From: Lactobacillus helveticus DSM 20075 = CGMCC 1.1877
Lineage (GTDB): Bacteria; Bacillota; Bacilli; Lactobacillales; Lactobacillaceae
Direction: 5' to 3'
Length of the DNA stretch: 9,420 nucleotides
Assembly: GCF_000160855.1 (NCBI RefSeq)
Contig: NZ_GG700754.1
Location: 23,063 to 32,482, forward strand
Shown here one piece after another: positions 6,274 to 9,420 of this stretch (within the stretch, counting starts at the first letter, position 1; every line of letters starts with the position of its first letter). The notes beneath the pieces were generated by a model. That model was not told the DNA's origin, did no database searches, and worked only from the letters and a program-made list of their open reading frames with translations. The position numbers and the translations under genes are program-made.

Positions 6274-6821
6274 ATAACTTCAGGCTTTAACACACCAACA
6301 TAAGGGATGTTTCTGTACATGTTCAAGAAGTCCAAACCGTAACCAACTACGAATTCGTTGCCAACCTTTGAACCATAATATTCAAGGTCAACATCAACAT
6401 TTCTGCGTGATTCCTTATTAAGCATAGCACAACACTTAACGCTCTTAGCTCCACGCTTCTTGATTAAGTCCTTCATGAACTTCAAGGTTAAACCAGTATC
6501 GACAATATCTTCTACAATCAAGACATCACGATCTTTAACATCAGTTGCTAAGTCAGTCACGATCTTAACTTTGCCAGTTGATTCGAAACCATCACCATAA
6601 CTAGAAACATCAATAAAGTCTAATTGGTGAGCAACATCCATTTGACGAGTTAAATCTGTTAAGAAATAAATTGCACCCTTCAAAGCACCTACAACTAAAG
6701 GCTTCTTGCCTGCATAGTCTTCAGTTAATTGCTTACCTAAACGGACACACATTTCATGAATGTCATCTTCAGAAAATAATTTATGATCAATAATATCGTT
6801 GATATTGTCGGCTTTAACCAA
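6252..6821 (-). CDS. hpt: hypoxanthine-guanine phosphoribosyltransferase
   Basis: This cytoplasmic purine-salvage enzyme joins hypoxanthine or guanine to PRPP, giving IMP or GMP (EC 2.4.2.8). The 189-residue length is usual. Visible sites: LKGA (47-50), the SSYG flexible-loop motif (73-76), the PRPP-binding VEDIVDTGLT (103-112) with Asp108 as expected catalytic base, Lys136 (base recognition, by analogy with human Lys165) and GLDF (162-165) before the family's YRNIPYVGVLKPEV ending. The start codon is TTG (6819-6821), chosen because GAGGGGTAGG lies just upstream and the next in-frame ATG is at residue 24, inside the fold. It is a single-gene unit with its own promoter, separated from the CorC-like gene by a terminator. 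It is not beside tilS or ftsH, its usual neighbours in Firmicutes. Confidence 0.96.
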   Translation of the reverse strand: MVKADNINDIIDHKLFSEDDIHEMCVRLGKQLTEDYAGKKPLVVGALKGAIYFLTDLTRQMDVAHQLDFIDVSSYGDGFESTGKVKIVTDLATDVKDRDVLIVEDIVDTGLTLKFMKDLIKKRGAKSVKCCAMLNKESRRNVDVDLEYYGSKVGNEFVVGYGLDFLNMYRNIPYVGVLKPEVIQKYVNK

Positions 6822-6871
6822 TTTACCTACCCCTCAATCCAATTTATGTTTAAAACTCTTATTATTAAGAA

Positions 6872-6880
6872 ATTATAACA
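6872..6880 (-). promoter_or_regulatory. extended -10 promoter for hpt
   Basis: The minus strand reads TGTTATAAT, a perfect TATAAT with an extended -10 TGn. RNA would start near 6865, giving a leader of about 44 bases. The -35 region falls next to the upstream gene's terminator and is not a clear match. Confidence 0.7.
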
Positions 6881-6889
6881 TCTTCATAC

Positions 6890-6918
6890 AAAAAAAAGCG
6901 TCTTAAAAGACGCTTTTT
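6890..6918 (-). terminator. rho-independent terminator of the CorC-like gene
   Basis: GCGTCTT (6898-6904) pairs with AAGACGC (6907-6913) across a two-base spacer, and flanking A and T runs lengthen the stem. On the minus strand the hairpin is followed by about eight T, just after the stop codon at 6930. The T run on the plus strand is five long, so reverse use is possible. Confidence 0.9.
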
Positions 6919-6929
6919 CTGAACAGTTT

Positions 6930-8291
6930 CTATTTTTGACTGCTTTTTTCTTTCTCTTTTGTTTTCTTTTTAACATTAATTGGGGCTACGATAAACCATC
7001 GCATAAATCCTTGCTCAATACTATCAAGCGTAAATTTATAGTCCTCGAGTTCAATCGTTTCACCCTTTTTAAGGTTAGGATAGTGTTCCATCATATAACC
7101 ACCAATAGTAATGATGTCGCTATCTTGAAATGCCTTTAAATCTGTGTGGAAGAAACGTTCAAAGTCATATAAGGTAGTCTTCCCTGAAACATGAACATTG
7201 CCATCTTTATCCTTGATGATGTAATCATCAGAAACGTCATCAATTTCATCTTTTACAGAACCGAAGAGTTCTTCGTAAATGTCCTTATCGGTTACGATAC
7301 CACTTGTACCACCATATTCATCAACAACCAAGACAATTGGAGTGTGCTTAGAAATCATTAAATGCAAAATATCTTGAATCGGCATTGATTCAGGGACAGT
7401 GATAATCGTTCTAATAATTCTAGTTACTGGAACGCTGCTATCAACTTGACTCTGTTGGACAATATCATAGGCATAGACGTATCCTACCACATCATCTTTA
7501 TCCTTATCCCTAACTACTGGAAAACGGCTGTATCCCTCTTCTAAGTATTTCTTAAGGGCATATTCGATAATATCCGTAGAATCAAGCACTGACAAACGAG
7601 TTCTATCAGTCATGATATCCTTAGCGACTTTATCGTTTAATTCAAAGGCCCGTTCCATATAAGTAAGGTCTTCTTTATCAAGCGAGCCACCATGCACCGC
7701 ATTACGCGATAACTTGATGATTTCAGATTGAGAATAAACCTCATTTTCTTCATCAGCTGGTGCAAAACCCATTAGCTTCAAAATACCATTGGAGCTTGTG
7801 TTAAGCAACCATACGAATGGATAAACAATCGTGTGGAAAATATGAAGCGGTGTAACAATCGCCATCATCATCCTCACAGGTTTATCAATAGCGATATTCT
7901 TAGGAACAACTTCAGTTAATACAACTTCCAAATAGGTTAAAAGAATCACACCCAAAATTGCACTTACTGACTTGATGAGCGATTCACTCATCGGAGTTAA
8001 ATGAAACGCATCCGCTAAAATAACGTCAAACGTATCAGCTGAAAACCAACCTAAAACTACTCCTACAAGAGTAGTACCTACTTGCGTAGTTGAAAGGTAC
8101 TCATTCAAATTATGCGTCATATGAAGCGCATGTTGTAATTTCTTTTTGTTGCCTTGACCCTTAGCCAGCATATCTTCAAGTTGACTAGGTCTTGTTTGCA
8201 CTAACGCAAATTCTGCAGCAACAAAGAATGCAGCAACAACAAAAATTAACAAAGTTGCAACTAGATTAGTTGCTATCTGAGCTGGAATCAA
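6930..8291 (-). CDS. CNNM/CorC-type membrane protein with CBS pair (hemolysin-like)
   Basis: This 453-residue protein carries an N-terminal DUF21/CNNM membrane domain (about 5-200, with a TEVVPK motif at 126-131 matching the family's GEIVPK), then two CBS domains (about 225-285 and 290-345, including EEGYSRFPVV, HTPIVLVVDEYGGTSGIVT and KDIYEELFG), then a CorC_HlyC domain (about 358-440) and a basic tail. Members are implicated in Mg2+/Co2+ efflux or resistance, with CBS domains sensing nucleotide; the old label hemolysin is not evidence of toxicity. The start is TTG (8289-8291), placed seven bases after AAAGGTGA. An ATG two bases upstream of that spacing is out of frame (ATG CTT TGA). The gene is monocistronic, between a candidate extended -10 and a strong terminator. 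Confidence 0.93.
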   Translation of the reverse strand: MIPAQIATNLVATLLIFVVAAFFVAAEFALVQTRPSQLEDMLAKGQGNKKKLQHALHMTHNLNEYLSTTQVGTTLVGVVLGWFSADTFDVILADAFHLTPMSESLIKSVSAILGVILLTYLEVVLTEVVPKNIAIDKPVRMMMAIVTPLHIFHTIVYPFVWLLNTSSNGILKLMGFAPADEENEVYSQSEIIKLSRNAVHGGSLDKEDLTYMERAFELNDKVAKDIMTDRTRLSVLDSTDIIEYALKKYLEEGYSRFPVVRDKDKDDVVGYVYAYDIVQQSQVDSSVPVTRIIRTIITVPESMPIQDILHLMISKHTPIVLVVDEYGGTSGIVTDKDIYEELFGSVKDEIDDVSDDYIIKDKDGNVHVSGKTTLYDFERFFHTDLKAFQDSDIITIGGYMMEHYPNLKKGETIELEDYKFTLDSIEQGFMRWFIVAPINVKKKTKEKEKSSQK

Positions 8292-8331
8292 AGCATTATC
8301 ACCTTTTTTTATAACTTAATTACTAAAACCT

Positions 8332-8340
8332 ATTTTACCA
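8332..8340 (-). promoter_or_regulatory. candidate extended -10 promoter for the CorC-like gene
   Basis: The minus strand reads TGGTAAAAT, an extended -10 with five of six matches. It predicts a start near 8325 and a leader of about 34 bases containing the AAAGGTGA ribosome site. A TATAAA nearer the gene would begin RNA inside the ribosome site, so it is less likely. Confidence 0.5.
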
Positions 8341-8383
8341 TTTATTAACCGTAATAGTTCAGTTTTACACAATTGAAATTGGC

Positions 8384-9039
8384 TTATTTAGTTAATTTGT
8401 AAATTTTTTCAAAAGGTACGCGTGCTGGGATAAATTTTGGATCGTTAATCTCTGCATTTTTATCGATATAACCAACTGCAGTAGCCATACCAACTGCTTC
8501 GTCTTCAGTAATCTTAGCGTATTTTCTAACAAGATCTGGATAAGAAACCATTGAGTGAGCTGGCATAATTCCTAAGCCGCGATTAATAGCTAATAGCATA
8601 ATACTTTGTGCAAAAAAAACTAAATCAAATACTGACCAAGCTGGAGACTTTTTAGGCACTGTCAAGAAAATAATTGCTGGTGCATTGAACATAGTTTTAT
8701 TAGCATGTGAAAATAATTGCAATTTATTTCTAAAGAAGAAGCTCTAAGATGCACCTATAGTAACCATATTTCTACTTGGGAAAACATCCCAATCAATTGA
8801 CAGCATTGAAGCGAAATCTTCGTTTGGCTTTACGTCATTGTCATTATTTTCAATGGAGGCCTTCTTAAATTCTTCCAAGGCATCCCTACTAATACCTAAG
8901 CTCTCCAAGGCTGTGAATTAAGCAATGATGGGGATTGCTGTGCCTTTTTAATAATTTCAGCAATTGCATTTTCAGGAACTTTTCTATTAGTAAATTTACG
9001 AGTTACATGTTCTTTTTGAAAAACTTCTTTAAAATCCAT
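8384..9039 (-). pseudogene. nitroreductase-family FMN enzyme, broken by two stops and a frameshift
   Basis: Intact relatives are flavin NAD(P)H-dependent reductases of nitro compounds or quinones. From ATG 9039 the frame gives MDFKEVF, then RKFTNRKVPENAI and SPSLLNSQPWRA, classic N-terminal nitroreductase motifs. It meets TAG at 8896-8898, then VLVG, and then loses frame at the GGG run (8884-8886). Adding one base restores DALEEFKKASIEN, and that frame runs through DWDVFPSRNMVTIGAS to a second TAG at 8744-8746, then FFFRNKLQLF and AINRGLGIMP to the TAA at 8384. With one base restored the gene has 219 codons, a normal family length, so nothing large is missing. A 112-residue C-terminal remnant could begin at TTG 8722 but would lack the flavin-binding N-terminus. 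Promoter and ribosome site (AGAAGGG) remain. Confidence 0.9.
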
Positions 9040-9084
9040 TGTTATTCTACCCTTCTTAAAAATTACTCTATTTTATTCATGCAT

Positions 9085-9090
9085 ATTATA
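9085..9090 (-). promoter_or_regulatory. -10 box upstream of the nitroreductase pseudogene
   Basis: The minus strand reads a perfect TATAAT, about 45 bases before the ATG and 17 bases after the stop of the next gene upstream. The palindrome GTCTAGAC (9100-9107) lies in the -10/-35 spacer region. No convincing -35 is seen. Confidence 0.45.
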
Positions 9091-9106
9091 GTTTAACAGG
9101 TCTAGA

Positions 9107-9379
9107 CTATCTTGACTCTTTTTTAATCTCAGCCTTTTTTCGCTGAGCTTCAATTGCTCTCAGGTGGCCACTCATTGCTAAATCATTTTTTCTCATAGCA
9201 ATAAAAGCTGTAATAGTTAATTCCAATCCGCCCACGCAAATCAACAACAATCCAACAGGGAATAAGTATAATGCACCTTTAGGAATAAACGAGGCTTTAA
9301 TTACACAACACAAAATTCCAATCAGCATTAAGAAAATTCCAACAATTACTGCTTTTGTATTTGGTCGATATCTTTTCAT
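9107..9379 (-). CDS. small two-helix membrane protein, function unknown
   Basis: I do not recognise a named family. The 90-residue product has a basic N-terminus (MKRYRPNTK), two hydrophobic helices (about 10-28 and 36-60) joined by a short KASFIPKG loop, and a charged, probably helical tail (about 63-90) rich in Lys, Arg and Glu. Positive charge at both ends predicts both termini in the cytoplasm. I chose ATG 9377-9379 rather than the adjacent TTG at 9380-9382 because GAGGAG then sits six bases away, the usual spacing. The gene ends only 67 bases before the nitroreductase pseudogene start. Its promoter region is cut by the window edge: a TATAGA-like box lies near 9405, but it may equally belong to an operon outside the window. 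Confidence 0.75.
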   Translation of the reverse strand: MKRYRPNTKAVIVGIFLMLIGILCCVIKASFIPKGALYLFPVGLLLICVGGLELTITAFIAMRKNDLAMSGHLRAIEAQRKKAEIKKESR

Positions 9380-9420
9380 CAAATTCTCCTCATCTTTTCT
9401 CTACCTCTATATTAAAAAAA

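Noticed and set aside
6936..7139. Plus-strand open frame opposite the CorC-like gene
   Set aside because: Antisense to the conserved CorC_HlyC domain; no ribosome site or promoter, so a shadow.
4975..8898. Amber (TAG) reassignment or read-through to explain the three in-frame TAGs
   Set aside because: TAG ends the EIIC gene, the 90-residue protein gene and the 64-residue protein gene as normal stops, and the damaged genes also carry a TAA and a frameshift.
8874..8911. Direct repeat TCCAAGGC (8874-8881 and 8904-8911), 30 bases apart, as a cause of the nitroreductase damage
   Set aside because: The frame can be restored with a single added base and gives a normal-length protein, so no repeat-mediated deletion or duplication is needed.

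Overview
The window is an AT-rich, tightly packed stretch of a Gram-positive, low-GC chromosome. Protein content, strong GGAGG-type Shine-Dalgarno sites, TTG starts, a tRNA without an encoded CCA and short rho-independent terminators all fit a Lactobacillus, most likely of the acidophilus/helveticus/crispatus group. That assignment is inferred from protein style, not from a database match. At least two genes are broken by several lesions each, which would suit a decaying, host- or dairy-adapted genome such as L. helveticus.

Layout. (1) 5-1147 minus: wecB, UDP-GlcNAc 2-epimerase (cell-surface polysaccharide precursors). (2) 1249-1443 plus: a 64-residue two-helix membrane protein, divergent from wecB. 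It converges on a tRNA-Arg(CCU) gene (1487-1559, minus), and a symmetrical terminator lies between them. (3) 1611-4872 minus: a three-gene operon with overlapping stops and starts. It runs from a membrane-anchored GH25-lysozyme-like protein lacking the catalytic acids, through a divergent DEAD-box helicase, to a solitary PTS EIIC of the cellobiose/chitobiose type. (4) 4975-6273 plus: an amino-acid permease pseudogene of SteT-like type with two in-frame stops, divergent from the operon. (5) 6252-6821 minus: hpt, purine salvage, whose 3' end overlaps the permease pseudogene. (6) 6930-8291 minus: a CNNM/CBS/CorC-type membrane protein. (7) 8384-9039 minus: a nitroreductase pseudogene with two stop codons and a one-base deletion. 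(8) 9107-9379 minus: a small two-helix membrane protein of unknown role.

Most genes are independent housekeeping or transport units with their own promoters. The promoters that can be seen are mostly of the extended -10 (TGnTAnnnT) type with poor -35 boxes. The only evident multigene unit is the GH25-like/helicase/EIIC operon. Nothing in the window looks like a defence system, CRISPR array, prophage, insertion sequence or large repeat. The unusual points are that operon (two proteins with altered catalytic positions beside a divergent helicase), a divergent promoter pair in which each -10 box occupies the other's -35 position, and the pattern of gene decay. There is no gene-free stretch longer than 300 bases once the two pseudogenes are recognised.
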